64,000 nucleotides of DNA from Henckelia pumila (lineage: Eukaryota; Streptophyta; Magnoliopsida; Lamiales; Gesneriaceae), in the NCBI RefSeq assembly GCF_033568475.1, contig NC_133123.1, positions 59,403,522 to 59,467,521 of the forward strand, written 5' to 3'. Both the position numbers and the translations under genes were made by a program. Positions 1 to 11,196 of this stretch are shown here, piece after piece. Positions within the stretch are counted from its first letter, which is position 1. Every line of letters starts with the position of its first letter. The notes beneath the pieces are model-generated. The model was not told the DNA's origin, made no database searches, and saw only the letters and a program-made list of their open reading frames with translations.

Positions 1-481
1 GAACAACTAATACAAACTCAACAACATCAATTCATCATCACATCTGATCTCTACCATTTTCGAATTCTCAAATCATAAGGAACTAAAAGAAAACTTACAT
101 CAAATCGAAGGTCTTCTTGCAAGGAGTCCAGAACCTTTTTCGGAATCGAATTCGGACAATCGAAACTCAAGATATGGCAATTTGAAGATGAAGAAGAAAT
201 TTGAGGTTCTTTGTTCTTCTCTCGATTCTTGTCTCTGAATTTCTGATGAAATGTAATGTCCTACACGTGATTGCTTATCAGAATCACAAGTGTCCAAACA
301 ATTATCCAATATTTTCACTTAGGCCCCTCAAGTCTTCAATAATTGCAATTCAGTCCTCAATTTCTCATTTCATTCAATTTCAATCCTAAATAATTTAAGA
401 ATATTAGAATTTAAATCAAAACTTCAAATATTCTCAAATTAAATATTCTCGAATTAAAATTAAATAATTCCGGGCGTTACA
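1..481 (-). mobile_element. LTR end of a Ty3/gypsy-type element (minus strand, runs off window)
   Basis: Read on the minus strand, a sequence starting TGTAACGCCCGGAATT begins at 481 and runs towards position 1. It aligns without a gap to the start of the LTR at 35638 (TGTAAGGGCAGAGATTATTT) and then shares the same AT-rich stretch around ATTCGAGAATATTTAATTTG and ATTCTTAAATTATTTAGGAT. No polypurine tract lies next to its TG end, so this is either the 5' LTR of an element extending left of the window or a solo LTR. The LTR's other end and the target duplication are outside the window. Confidence 0.7.
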
Positions 482-1320
482 GTTTGCTTGTTTTGTGATT
501 TGGTTATTTAAGTATTCAATTTTGGGTTTTGGTCCTGTAAGTTTAGTTATATTTTGATTTTTAGTCATTTTTTTATTTAAGAAATGTTTTTAATTTATAA
601 CCGGATCGGTGATCAAATCGATATAACTTAAAAAAATAGTCCAACTAATTAGAATGTTTTAACCAGACGATCGAATCGGAAAATCATTTATATAATATAA
701 TATAATTAATAATATATTTAAATTATAAAAACCTAAAAGATTTATGTAAATAGAAAAATATATGTATTTATCGTTGTTTGAAAACTAAATAACTATATAA
801 ATATATTCAAAAAATTATAAACTCTAATATTAATAAATAATATTTTTAACGAAGAAAAAATTTCAAATAATCACATATATATATATAAAATATTAAATTA
901 AGGTTTTAAATAAAAAAACTAATTATTCAAAATAAAAATCGAAAAGCCAATTTTTTGGTTTTTGACCAGTTCTCCCGATTCAACCGTTAAAATAATTTTT
1001 GGGAGTGTTTTGGATCAAATCAGTGACCAATTTCGGATCGAACATGTTGAATTGGTCGGTACAACCAGGTTTTAAAAACATAGCATTTAATTGTTGATGC
1101 CACAACAGACACATCATCATTTTTCAATGCCACTTAAGCATTTTTAGCTGTCACGTCAACATTTTATGATGTCACTTAAACACTCTATGAAGAAAGAACT
1201 AAAAATCAATCAACTTAACTTATAGTACAAAAATCCAAAATTAAATACTTACAGGACCAAAAGAAGAAATGAGCAAACTTAGAGGACCATTTTGACTATA
1301 TTCCTCCAAAAGAAATATGT
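482..1320. mobile_element. MITE-like inverted-repeat region
   Basis: AT-rich, non-coding. TTTTGGTCCTGTAAGT near 525-545 recurs in inverted orientation near 1245-1265, and GATTTTTAGT recurs inverted near 555 and 1200, so the ends form long imperfect inverted repeats. Inside, about 583-1085 has its own weaker inverted ends (TGTTTTTAA at the left, TTAAAAACA at the right) flanking ACCGGATCGGT and GGTCGGTACAACC words, which suggests one small element inside another. No target duplication could be fixed, so the family is not assigned. Confidence 0.4.
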
Positions 1321-1910
1321 ACCATAATCAAATTTTCATTAAGGATAAAACATTTAAATTGAGGATTCCATCTCTATTTCCAACTTTTTCGAAATCTAAT
1401 ATCAACAAAAAATACTAATTTCAATATCAAAATCATTTCGGATACTCATTCAATCACAAAATATTTTGAATTCTCATATCAACATAAATACCCTAGAAAT
1501 TGGAAATAAGTCAAATAACTGGGTGAAAACAAAACACCACAACTTCATTTTTAAGCATCATCAAAAAAAAAGAAATAATCATTTCAATAGCAAAAATAAA
1601 ATAAAAACGAACAAATTACGACATAACAAGAACATAACCTTGAATTTGGGGATAAATTTGTTAGTATATGAGATAAGAAAATAAACTCAACAACACACAA
1701 ATAACAAAGAAAACTAAAAAAAAAAAAAAAAATCCTCAAATGGGTTCAAATTCACAAGAACATTACACTGTGAATTTTTTTTCTCGATTTCAGATCCGCA
1801 GGAGCTTTTATCGAAAGCTTCTCCTTATCAACTCTCGATTTTTTTTGGCTTTTTGGGTTGAGGATAATTTTTTATCGTTCAAGCTTCGATAAGACAGAAG
1901 AGATGGTGAG
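1321..1910. other. AT-rich intergenic stretch, nothing recognised
   Basis: Homopolymer A and T runs, including about 17 A near 1716-1732, and no open frame with recognisable similarity. The part at 1790-1910 is less AT-biased (ATCCGCAGGAGCTTTTATCG) and could be a leftover exon or UTR. It would continue at 2223-2292 once the MITE-like insert is removed, but I cannot identify a protein. Confidence 0.4.
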
Positions 1911-2222
1911 GGTAGAGCCCGTTTGCTTTCAATAGTTTTTTTAAAAAATTAGTGTATTTTTTTAAGTTGGCTTTTAAAAGCATTTTTAAGTAAAAACTAA
2001 AATAATTTTGTGTTTGGATAAATAGATTGAAAATACTTTTTTAAAGTTGAGTTATAAAAAAAGCATTTGAAAAGTTATAAATATGAGCTATTATAAAAAC
2101 ACTTATTTTGGCTTAATTAAATGCTTTAAAAGGCACTTAAATTTTATCGAAACACATATCACATAATAAAATCACTTTTTTTTAAATGAAAACATTTTTT
2201 TTGTCTACCGAAACCAAACTCA
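1911..2222. mobile_element. possible Tourist/Harbinger-like MITE
   Basis: The left end GAGCCCGTTTGCTTTC and the inverted right end GAGTTTGGTTTCGGTAG are similar but imperfect. The inside is made of T-rich AAAGCATTTTTAAG and GTGTTTGGATAAAT words like those of PIF/Harbinger-type MITEs and resembles the Harbinger end at 18980. No clean TAA/TTA target duplication was found. Confidence 0.35.
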
Positions 2223-2657
2223 ATCTAAAGATTCGGAGAAAGAGTTGGAAGAAGATGGTCCAGGAACTTCTCGAATATTAGAGCAGCAAATACGGGGGCG
2301 GAGCTGGTTCAGGCCCAGTGTGGGCACTTGCCTACACTGGGCCCAAAAAAAAAGGGATATATAGGCCTAATTATTACTAATACAAGCCCATTAATTTTTT
2401 TATACATTGTTGAGCCCACTACACATTAGGTTAGGACCAAATTCCGTTTTTTTTAATTCCTTGCGCAATTGCGCTATTCTTCTTCTGCTCGCCCCTGGAG
2501 TTGGGAACTTTCTGCCTGCAGTTGCTCTCATCCTTCAAACTTCAAAGATCGTCATCCGGCCAGTGATGCCCATCACTTTTATGTTTTTTTTCTACATTGG
2601 TCTCCTTATTTAGGTATGTAAAAATGTAAATAGGCTAATAATTTTGTCTGTGATGAG

Positions 2658-3971
2658 TGATAAGTGTATTTTATACACTTAATTTATATATGATTATAAT
2701 TGTTAATTATTTGTTTCGAGTAGATTTATGCACTAGTTGTGTTGTTTTTGTGGTTGTAGGAAATTATTGAAGTGTTGAGAAAAGAAAAAAAAAAAAGAAA
2801 AGTGGGCTAAAGCGAATTGGGCCTTTATTGGGCTTGTGATGAAGAATGTTTGCACTTAGTTAAGCGCTAAAGAGACAGAGAACAAGTGCAAACGCGCTGT
2901 ATTGCAAGTTTGGGAATTAAATCCGCGAACAAAAGGTGCGCCCGCCCCGTCGCTGGATTGGGAGATTTTATTATCGGGCAATTCTTTTGGGCTCTATTTT
3001 TTATTGGGCTTTTGTGCACAATATAAAAAGAATTGATATCAGACAACAAAGGGAGAGCCGCCACACACACACACGTTGATATCAGAGAAGAGATTTCTAG
3101 AGCTGATAGTGTGATTTTCTGAGGAATTCTGAGCTTCAATTGAAGAACGAAGAAGGAGATCGATAGTCCGGACACGACGTCGAATACGGATTTGTTTCCT
3201 ACCTTTTATTTAATTCTGAATATGTCTGGATTTTTGAATATGTTTTGGTTTTATCAGAATTTTATTATGAACTAATTTTTTTAGAGTTTAGAGGTCGGAT
3301 GGAACTTGGTGTAGACGCTTTCATGAATTTTTGATTTTATTGAATTGAGTTTCTTCTAGATTAATTGTTTTTCTAGATTTGAATGTCTTTTCAATTATCT
3401 GATCAATAATTGATTTGTTATATTTATTTGAAATCTGGCACTTGGGAGAGGAGATTTTGAATAGGGCAATTGAAAAATACACTGTTAATTATTTATATAA
3501 CTCAGGAGAGTATATAATTTTAACCGAGCTTTTAAAAAGAAAATTGTTTTACATAGATCACTGCAAGTAGATTCTTAATAGGGATATTGGAATTGAATTG
3601 TAGTTGATATATTTTCTTCGGCTCTCGGGAGAGGGAATAATACACTTAAGTGTTCTTGGCTATTAATTGACTGGAATTCATGAAGATAAATTAATTAGGA
3701 TTGATTTTTGTTGAAACAAGGTGAAATCTATACCTCTAGACCATTTTTTTCTCTAATTGATTTTTATTTGAAAGTTGTGTGCGTGCTATCAAAAACTCAT
3801 TGATTATTTTATTTTTCTTCAAAATTCTTGATCATTAATTTTCTAGATAAAATTAGGACTATTTTAATTACAAGAAGTGAATATTTTCATTTTACTCTAT
3901 GTGGGAACAATACTTGATTTATCACTATATTAAAACTTGACACTCCTACGCTTGCGAGCATTTTCACAACA
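2658..3971 (+). repeat. 5' LTR of the 2658-10432 element
   Basis: Starts TGATAAGTGTATTTTATACAC and ends TTCACAACA. It aligns to 9105-10432 along its length with scattered substitutions and a few indels; for example, the right copy has GCGCAGGATTGTGGAGCGCC near 9385 where the left copy lacks it. It contains a GCGC-rich patch (2865-2960) with AACAAAAGGTGCGCCCGC. Confidence 0.9.
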
Positions 3972-3977
3972 AGTTTT

Positions 3978-3995
3978 TGGTGCCGTTATCGGGGA
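3978..3995 (+). promoter_or_regulatory. primer binding site, tRNA-Asp type
   Basis: TGGTGCCGTTATCGGGGA lies 6 nt after the 5' LTR. It differs from the usual Athila/Tat site TGGCGCCGTTGCCGGGGA by C-to-T and G-to-A changes, consistent with decay of a methylated sequence. Confidence 0.8.
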
Positions 3996-4206
3996 GTAAA
4001 TTTTGATTTTTGTTTAGTCTTGTTACCAATTAGTATAAGTTTTAATTTAGAGTTTTTTTATTTTAAGTTACTAATTGATTTCTTCTTATTTTTAAATTGC
4101 AGTTCCTGCGAAGATCTCAAAGTGAAAATTCTCTGCTTTTTGATCCGGAGATCGAGAGAACTGCACTTGCTTTGAGAAGATCCGGAGATCGAGAGAAGTT
4201 AATAGA

Positions 4207-6378
4207 ATGGCTGAAGAGAATTTAGCTCCCTTGGTGCTAATAAGAGAGAACTTCAGACCAGTAATCCAGGCTCACTACTCTGGAATAGCTCGTAGAACTA
4301 TCAATGCTAACAATTTTTAGCTAAAGCCTGGATTGATCAACATGGTTCAGCAGAACCAATTTAATGGGAGCTCCACTGCCGATCCTCACCTACACCTGCG
4401 CACTTTCTTGGAAATATCTGATACGGTAAAAATTAATGGTGTGTCTGAGGATATTATACTCTTACGGTTATTTCCTTTTTCTCTCAGGAACCAAGCTAGA
4501 AGTTGGCTACAATCACTGCCGTTGGGGAGTATCACTACATGGGAGGAGATGACAGAAAAATTTCTTGCAAAATATTTTCCACCTGCAAATTCCACCAAAC
4601 TGAAGATTGAAATCAGCACATTCAAGCAGATGGACTCTGAACAGCTTTAGGAGGCATGTGAAAGGTATAAAGAGTTATTAAGACGTTGTCCTAACCATAA
4701 ATTTGTAGATTGGGAGCAAATTGAGCTGTTCTATAATGGGCTGAATGCGCCTACTTGATTGTCGATGGACTCTACTACTGGAGGCACCATTTTTGCTAAG
4801 GACCCTGTACAGGCCTATGATATGTTGGAGCAGATGACGATCAATAGTTTTCAATGGCCATCTGAGCGTATGGGAGTCAAGAAGCCAGTTGGAGTGTATG
4901 CAGTGGATCCTCTCACATCTATCACTGCCTAATTATCTGCACTGACTACACAGGTAGCTGCGTTGAATATAGTGAGTGTTACAGAACCAGCAGGTGTGCA
5001 GGGTGCTATGGACGAATCTCACTATCCTAAACAAGTGCAGTACCTAAATCAGAGAGGTTATGGAGCTTACAGAGGTAATCTTGTACCCAATACTTATCAC
5101 CCCAGTATGCGTAATCATGAAAAATTTTCTTATGCTAACAATAAAAATGTGTTGAATCCTCCGAGGTTCATTACAAATAAGGGTGAGGGTAAGCCTTCTT
5201 TGGAGGATGTTGTAAGTACATTTGTGCAGGAATCTGGTAAGAGGATGGCGAGGACTGAGACTCGCCTGGACAGCTTAGAGACACATGTGGCCAACATGGG
5301 TGTTGTGCTTCAATCCATGGAGACTAGCATTGGGCAGCTGGCGAATTCCTTGAAGGATAATAACAGAAGCCAGTTTCCGAGCAACACTGAGGTAAATCCA
5401 AAAGAGCAGTGTAATGCCATCGAGTTGAGGATTGGGAAAGAAGTTGGATTCCAAGAACTTGCTGTTTAAGAGAAGAAAATTGAGGAAGCGATCGAAGAAA
5501 AAGGGCCTGAACTTGAAGAGAAACCGATATAGAAGCCTCAACTCCCATACCCGCAGAGATTCAAGAAGAGAGCATTGGATGAACAGTTTTCCAAATTCTT
5601 GGAAATTTTCAAGAAAATTCATTTCAACATCCCCTTTGTTGAAGCTTTGGAGCAAATGCCAAATTATGCAAAGTTCATCAAGGAGGTGATTTCCAAGAAA
5701 AGGAAGCTGCTAGAGAACGAGGTGGTCAATCTAACGAAAGAGTGCAGTGTGGTGCTACAAAAGAAGATGCCACAAAAGCTTAAGGATCCAGGGAGTTTTA
5801 CTATTCCTTGCACGATTGGTTCTTCTTATTTTAATAATGCACTTTGCGATTTAGGAGTTAGCATTAATCTAATGCCTTTGTCTGTTTTCAGGAGCTTAGG
5901 ACTTGGTGAGGTGAAGCCCACAATGATTGCATTGCAGCTGGCTGATAGATCTATTACATATCCGCTTAGAATCATTGAAGATGTTTTGGTAAAAATAGAT
6001 AAATTTATTTTTCATACGGATTTTGTTGTGCTAGATATGGAGGAGGATACACATATGCCACTGATATTGGGAAGACCGTTCCTGGCCATTGCGGATACCA
6101 AGATCGAGGTAAAGAAAGGTTTATTGTCGATGGGTGTAGAAGGAGAACGAGTAATTTTTAACATATTCATGAAGACACTTAATCTACCCATCGAAGAATT
6201 ATGCTTAATTGAGCCGGTTGTAAAGTTGAAAGGTTGCCAAAGAGCTGATCTTGCGGTTGATTTATCAAAGAAGAAAGCGCCAAATTTACCAACCAAGAAG
6301 GCCACGAAAAAGAGAGCGAAATTTAAAAGGCGGTTCGTGGAATTTATTTTGCGTGTGAAAGAAAAGGGGAAGACTTAA
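4207..6378 (+). pseudogene. gag-protease of the 2658-10432 element, with in-frame stops
   Basis: One frame can be followed from the ATG at 4207 to the stop at 6376-6378. Gag lies at about 4330-4940, with core motifs FPFSLRNQARSWLQSLP and EKFLAKYFPP. A hinge with a predicted coiled coil follows at about 5220-5370. The retroviral-type aspartic protease lies at about 5790-6140, with ALCDLGVSINLMP as the active-site segment (D-L-G in place of D-T-G, as in Athila/Tat protease) and LILGRPFL as the conserved C-terminal motif. Stops occur near 4318, 4648, 4756, 4930, 5467 and 5530, but the frame is not shifted. No zinc knuckle was seen and no pol follows. Confidence 0.85.
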
Positions 6379-9104
6379 TACCGGTGAAAGTCGGGCTGAC
6401 GACTTTAAACCAAGCGCTACTTGGGAGGCAACCCAAGCTTTTTCTTTTATTTTATTTGAGTTTATTTTCATTTTATTTAATTTTGTTATTTATTTATTTT
6501 TAAGTATTTTATTATAAATTTTTGAAGCCCAATTCCAATTTTTTTTTCAAAATTTTCAGGCTTATAAATCATAAATTCGAGCAAAAGGCGCGTCCGCCCA
6601 ATTTTCTTGAGGGCCCGCGCTACATGTGGGAGAAATTTTTGTCGATATGCGAACAAAAGGCGTGCCCGCTCCATTCCTCTCGAGCGCCCGCGCACTCTCT
6701 ACGCCAACGGTAATCACCAACCGTGCAGCCCAATGCGCAATCACGCACCTCATTAGCACATCCTCATGCGCAAACGCGCTCCTGATCAGCACACCACCAT
6801 GCGCCAACAATCATGCACCTTGCGCATTTGCGCCATTCAGCAGCTCCTATTCCACGCAAGATCCATGCGCTAACCAGCTCAACCATGCGCGATTGCGCAG
6901 CTTATCAGCACTAAAAAATTATGCTCTATGGAGATCATCACATGCGCGATTGCGCACCTTACCTTGAACCTAATTTGCGCAACTTTATCAGCAAATGCGC
7001 ATCCCTTCAGCGCGCATATTAGGAGCAATCGTGCAACACTCCTCTTGCATTAAGCGCAAACAATCACTCATCAGCAGCAAGCTCAAGGTGCAAACGCGCA
7101 GCCCCATGCTCTCCTCCTTGCGCAAACAACATCCCCTGTTTCTCATCACCCATGAGCGATCGTGTTTAACAGCAGCGTGCTAATAGCCTCTCCAATGCTC
7201 TTCTTCCATGCACCATCGACCTTCATGGCTCTACTATGCCTAGCACTCGTTCATTTTCCCTTATACATTAAGAGTTTGATATTGTCTTTATTGCTTTGGG
7301 GATTCACTATTGTTTCTTATCGTGCGATATGTTTTATTTTTCGGTTAATTTGGACGTTCATGTTGCGCTTATCTATCTCCTACAACATGGTATTGCGGCT
7401 GTGAATTTTTTGATTGAGTTGATTTTGGTAACACCGCGTACTGATGCTCGGTGTCAAAATGTATGCGTCCCTTGTTCTTTTTCTTGTTTTCAATCTTTAG
7501 GAACAATGATTTTTATAATTTTGGGGGGAGTAATTCAAGTTTTTTAAATTTGAGTGTAGTTGTTTTAGCTTGCTTAGGATTAAGGATTTTCTGATTGATG
7601 TGTTTTGGCATATTTTGAGTTGTTTATGTGATGTTGAGTTTAAAAAAAGTCGAGAAATAATTCGATGCATGGCCAATGATGAAATTTTCTTTGTGTTGTG
7701 CAATAACTGATATTTATGACTGTCTACCTATTTAACCAAATTCTGAATTTTGAAAAAATGGAACCAATTAGATGAACAATTTTTTATATACTCTGTGATT
7801 AATACTTGAATCTGAATTTTGAAACATGCAAACATAGAGATGATTGAGGCATTGTTTTAATTCTTGGGCCTAATTTTTATTCAATAAATTTATCCCTAGT
7901 TGCCCATTTGAGCCTACACGTATATGAGTACAATGAGGTACAAAATTTTGAAATTTGTGAAAATCATCGTTTACTGCTGATGATTATTCTTTTCTGCACT
8001 GATTAAAATTTGTATGATTTAATTGTGGATTGAGACTTGTCTAGAACTAGTTCAAACACTCTTCGAGGCGAAATACGGGCATAACTGTGATTAGGTATGA
8101 TTTAGGCAATTTTTCTGAAATCGTTTGAGCCTTTCAAGCTACCCCATTAATGCATGTTATCCCTAATATCTTATTTGAGCCTTATTGAAAATCTAATGAC
8201 ATGCGTGTAAACGTGTGATAAACCCTCATTCGTCATTATTTCAAGGTCCTATATCTACTACCTTTAAATAGCTTAAACACTATTTCCTACCTTTAAGGGA
8301 GTAATTTGAATGCTAAAATTTTATATGCTCCTAGTTTATATTTTTGCATATGGGATGATGTGGTGGAAGAATTGAAAAAGAAAGACGTAATAAAGAAAAA
8401 AGAGATGAAAAGAGGATTGAAAAAAAAAATTGATGAATGAAAAGTTGTAAAAAAATTGTTGGTGAAAAAGATGAAATATTAAATGGGTGAATAAGAAGTG
8501 TGAAATTGTGAATGAAGAGGAGTGGAAAATTTATATAGAGCATAAATTACTCCCTCTTTTGAATTCTTATTCGTTCATTTGTTGCCATGAGTCAGGCTTG
8601 ACATTATAAGCTGATTAAGTCCTATTGACTGAGTCACAGTTGCCCAATATACTAGTGGAGAAGAGTTGAGAGAATTTCGCATATGGACGGTTGATTGATA
8701 CTTTTAATGATTATGAATTTTTTATCAAAACACACACACACTATTATTCTTTGCATTTACCTGATTGTGAGTGTTTTTGATTTAATATCTTATATTTGAT
8801 CCTATGCTACGTTGAAAAGTCTTCATGATCTATGAATGTTTGAATTGAATTTGGATAAGGGTGTTTTGAAACATGAGTTGTGGAGATTGTAAGTTTATGA
8901 GGTTATTTAGTTATGATTGAAATTTTCAAGTGTTAGTAGGTTGGATGGGATTGGGTTTGAATTTTTAAAAAAATTTTGCTGAGGTCATTGCTCCATAATA
9001 TTTCTTGACGATTCTTGTTATTTTTTTTTATGATTTGAGTTTTTGGAATTTGTTGTTTTGATAGTTTTGCTCGGGACTAGCAAAAGTCTAAGTTTGGGGG
9101 TATT
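6379..9104 (+). other. non-coding 3' region of the 2658-10432 element
   Basis: Begins with the post-pol motif GCGCTACTTGGGAGGCAACCC (6414-6434), which can form a 6-bp hairpin. 6580-7150 is unusually rich in TGCGC and GCGCA words. 7523-7533 has GGGGGGAG, a possible internal polypurine tract. 7900-8230 carries repeated ATTTGAGCC words. 8348-8540 is a purine-rich stretch with only one C. GGGAGTAATTT at about 8298 and AAATTACTCCC at about 8547 are inverted around it. The short open frames here do not resemble known proteins. Confidence 0.6.
9084..9104 (+). promoter_or_regulatory. polypurine tract of the 2658-10432 element
   Basis: AAGTCTAAGTTTGGGGGTATT immediately precedes the 3' LTR TGATAAGG. 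CTAAGTTTGGGGG before TGATAA is the usual plus-strand priming context in Athila/Tat elements. Confidence 0.75.
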
Positions 9105-10432
9105 TGATAAGGGTATTTTATACACTTAATTTATATATGATTTTAATTGTTAATTATTTGTTTCAAGCAGATTTATGCGCTAGTTGTGTTATTTTTGTGG
9201 TTGTAGGAAATTATTGAAGTGTTGAGAAAAGAAAAAGAGAAGTGGGCTAAAGCAAATTGGGTCTTTATTGGGCTTGTGATGAAAAATGTTTGCGCTTAGT
9301 TAAGCGCTAAAGAGAAAGAGAACAAGTGCAAACGCGCAGTCTTGCAAGTTTGGGAATTAAATCCGCGAACAAAAGGCGCGCCCGCGCAGGATTGTGGAGC
9401 GCCCTCCCCGTCTCTGGATTGCGAGATTTTATTATCGGGCAATTCTTTTGGGCTCTATTTTTTATTGGGCTTTTGTGCACAGTATAAAAAGAATTGATAT
9501 CAGACAACAAAGGGAGAGCTGCCGCCACACACACACGTTGATTTCAGAGAAGAGATTTCTAGAGCTGATCGTGTGATTTTCTGAGGAATTATGAGCTTCA
9601 ATTGAAGAACGAAGAAGGAGATCGATAGTCCGGACACAGCGTCGACTACGGATTTGTTTCCTACCTTTTATTCAATTCTGAATATGTCTGAATTTTTGAA
9701 TATGTTTTGGTTTTATCAGAATTTTATTATGAACTAATTTTTTAGAGTTTAGAGGTCGAATGGAACTTGGTGTAGACGCTTTCATGAATTTTTGATTTTA
9801 TTGAATTGAGTTTCTTCTAGATTAATTGTTTTTCTAGATTTGAATGTCTTTTCAATTATTTGATCAATAATTGATTTATTATATTTATTTGAAATCTGTC
9901 ACTTGGAAGAGGAGATTTTGAATAAGAACATTGAAAAATACACTGTTAATTATTTATATAACTCGGGAGAGTATATAATTTTAACAAAGCTTTTAAAAAG
10001 AACATTGTTTTACATAGATCACTGCAAGTAGATTTTTAATAGGGATATTGGAATTGAACTATAGTTGATATATTTTATTCGGCACTCGGAAGAGGAAATA
10101 ATACACTTAAGTGTTTTTGGCTATTAATTGACTGTAATCCATGAAGATAAATTAATTAGGAATGATTGTTGTTGAAAGCAGGTGAAATCTATACCTCTAG
10201 ACTATTTTTCCTCTGATTGATTTTTATCTGAAAGTTGTGTTCGTGCTATAAAAAACTCATTGATTATTTTATTTTTCTGCAAAATTCTTGATCATTGATT
10301 TTCTAGATAAAATTAGGACTATTTTAATTACAAGAATTGAATATTTTCATTTTACTCTCTGTGGAAACGATACTTGATTTATCAATATATTAAAACTTGA
10401 CACTCGTACTCTTGCGAGCATTTTTCACGACA
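9105..10432 (+). repeat. 3' LTR of the 2658-10432 element
   Basis: Starts TGATAAGGGTATTTTATAC and ends TTTTTCACGACA, followed by the duplication ATGAG. It pairs with 2658-3971. Its GC-rich patch reads GGCGCGCCCGCGCAGG then GAGCGCCC at about 9378-9412, fuller than in the left copy. Confidence 0.9.
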
Positions 10433-10866
10433 ATGAGATATTAGGTATTTAGGTTTCATCAAATTGAACTTCTTATTTATTGTTTAATTGGTATTTTAAT
10501 TATATGTAAATTATATATTAAACTTACAAAAATATGTGAATAAAGAAATGAAAATGAATGAAGATTACGTGAGGGCCATTGACAATTTAGCATTCTTGTT
10601 TTTTTTTTTTTTGGATACAATTGGTTTTTTTTTTTATTTTGAATTTTGATGCTTAATTATTGGGTTTGTTTCTTGAAAAATTATTGGTTTTTAGTAGATC
10701 AAATGTAAATTATTTTGTGATGGTTTTATTCTTAATTATTTTTATGCATTGACCTAGAATTTGTATAATTTCATTGTATGAGTTCTTAGCATATCGAACT
10801 ACTATAGTATGTCATCGCCTACACTGACAAAAATTCCTAGCTCCGCCCCATTTCCCTAACCGGGTG

Positions 10867-11152
10867 ACACTAACAATTCCTTACACGGACTAATGGTGAC
10901 ATTTCTGGGATCTTATCCTTTACCATATATAAACCTTTTCTTGTTTCTTGGATATTTTTAGTTCATGATAAATACCATAAACATTTTCTTCACTAACAAT
11001 TCCTTACACAAACTAATGGTGACATTTCTTGGATCTTATCCCTTGATAAATAAGTACCATAAACGTTTTCTTGACTTACACAAACTAATATGATGGGGAC
11101 ATTTCTTGGATCTAATCCCATGATAAATAAATACCATAAACGTTTTTCTTGG
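10867..11152. repeat. imperfect tandem repeat, three units
   Basis: Three units begin at about 10867, 10992 and 11074. They share TTACACAAACTAATGGTGAC, CATTTCTTGGATCTTATCC, TGATAAATA and TACCATAAACGTTTTCTT. Unit 1 carries an extra segment of about 40 bp, and units 2 and 3 are about 80 bp. No coding potential. Confidence 0.75.
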
Positions 11153-11196
11153 CTTTAATTCACACCACTCACTAAGTCATGAAGGTGATTCCCCCT

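Larger units (their letters stand above)
2658..10432 (+). mobile_element. LTR retrotransposon with gag-protease only (Athila/Tat-like, TR-GAG-like)
   Basis: Complete element bounded by two LTRs (2658-3971 and 9105-10432) and flanked by a perfect 5-bp duplication, ATGAG (2653-2657 and 10433-10437). It has a tRNA-Asp-type primer site after the left LTR and a G-rich polypurine tract before the right one. The inside encodes gag and an aspartic protease, then goes straight to the post-pol motif that normally follows integrase. Reverse transcriptase, RNase H and integrase are absent, so transposition would need enzymes from another element. The arrangement resembles plant TR-GAG elements. The reading frame is preserved but holds several stops, so this copy is dead. 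Confidence 0.85.
2293..10852. mobile_element. hAT-like non-autonomous element, split by an LTR retrotransposon
   Basis: GGGGGCGGAGCTGG at 2293, followed by CCCAGTGTGGGCACTTGCCTA, is matched in inverted orientation by GCCTACACTGAC and CCTAGCTCCGCCCC at 10810-10852. Ends of the form GGGGCGGAGC are common in plant hAT elements. Removing the LTR element at 2658-10432 and one copy of its target duplication leaves about 780 bp with no transposase. An 8-bp target duplication is not visible, so the exact ends are uncertain. Confidence 0.5.

Noticed and set aside
6626-7404. Several 60-113 codon frames in the TGCGC-rich block
   Set aside because: Composition-driven, no recognisable domains, and located in the non-coding 3' region of an LTR element.
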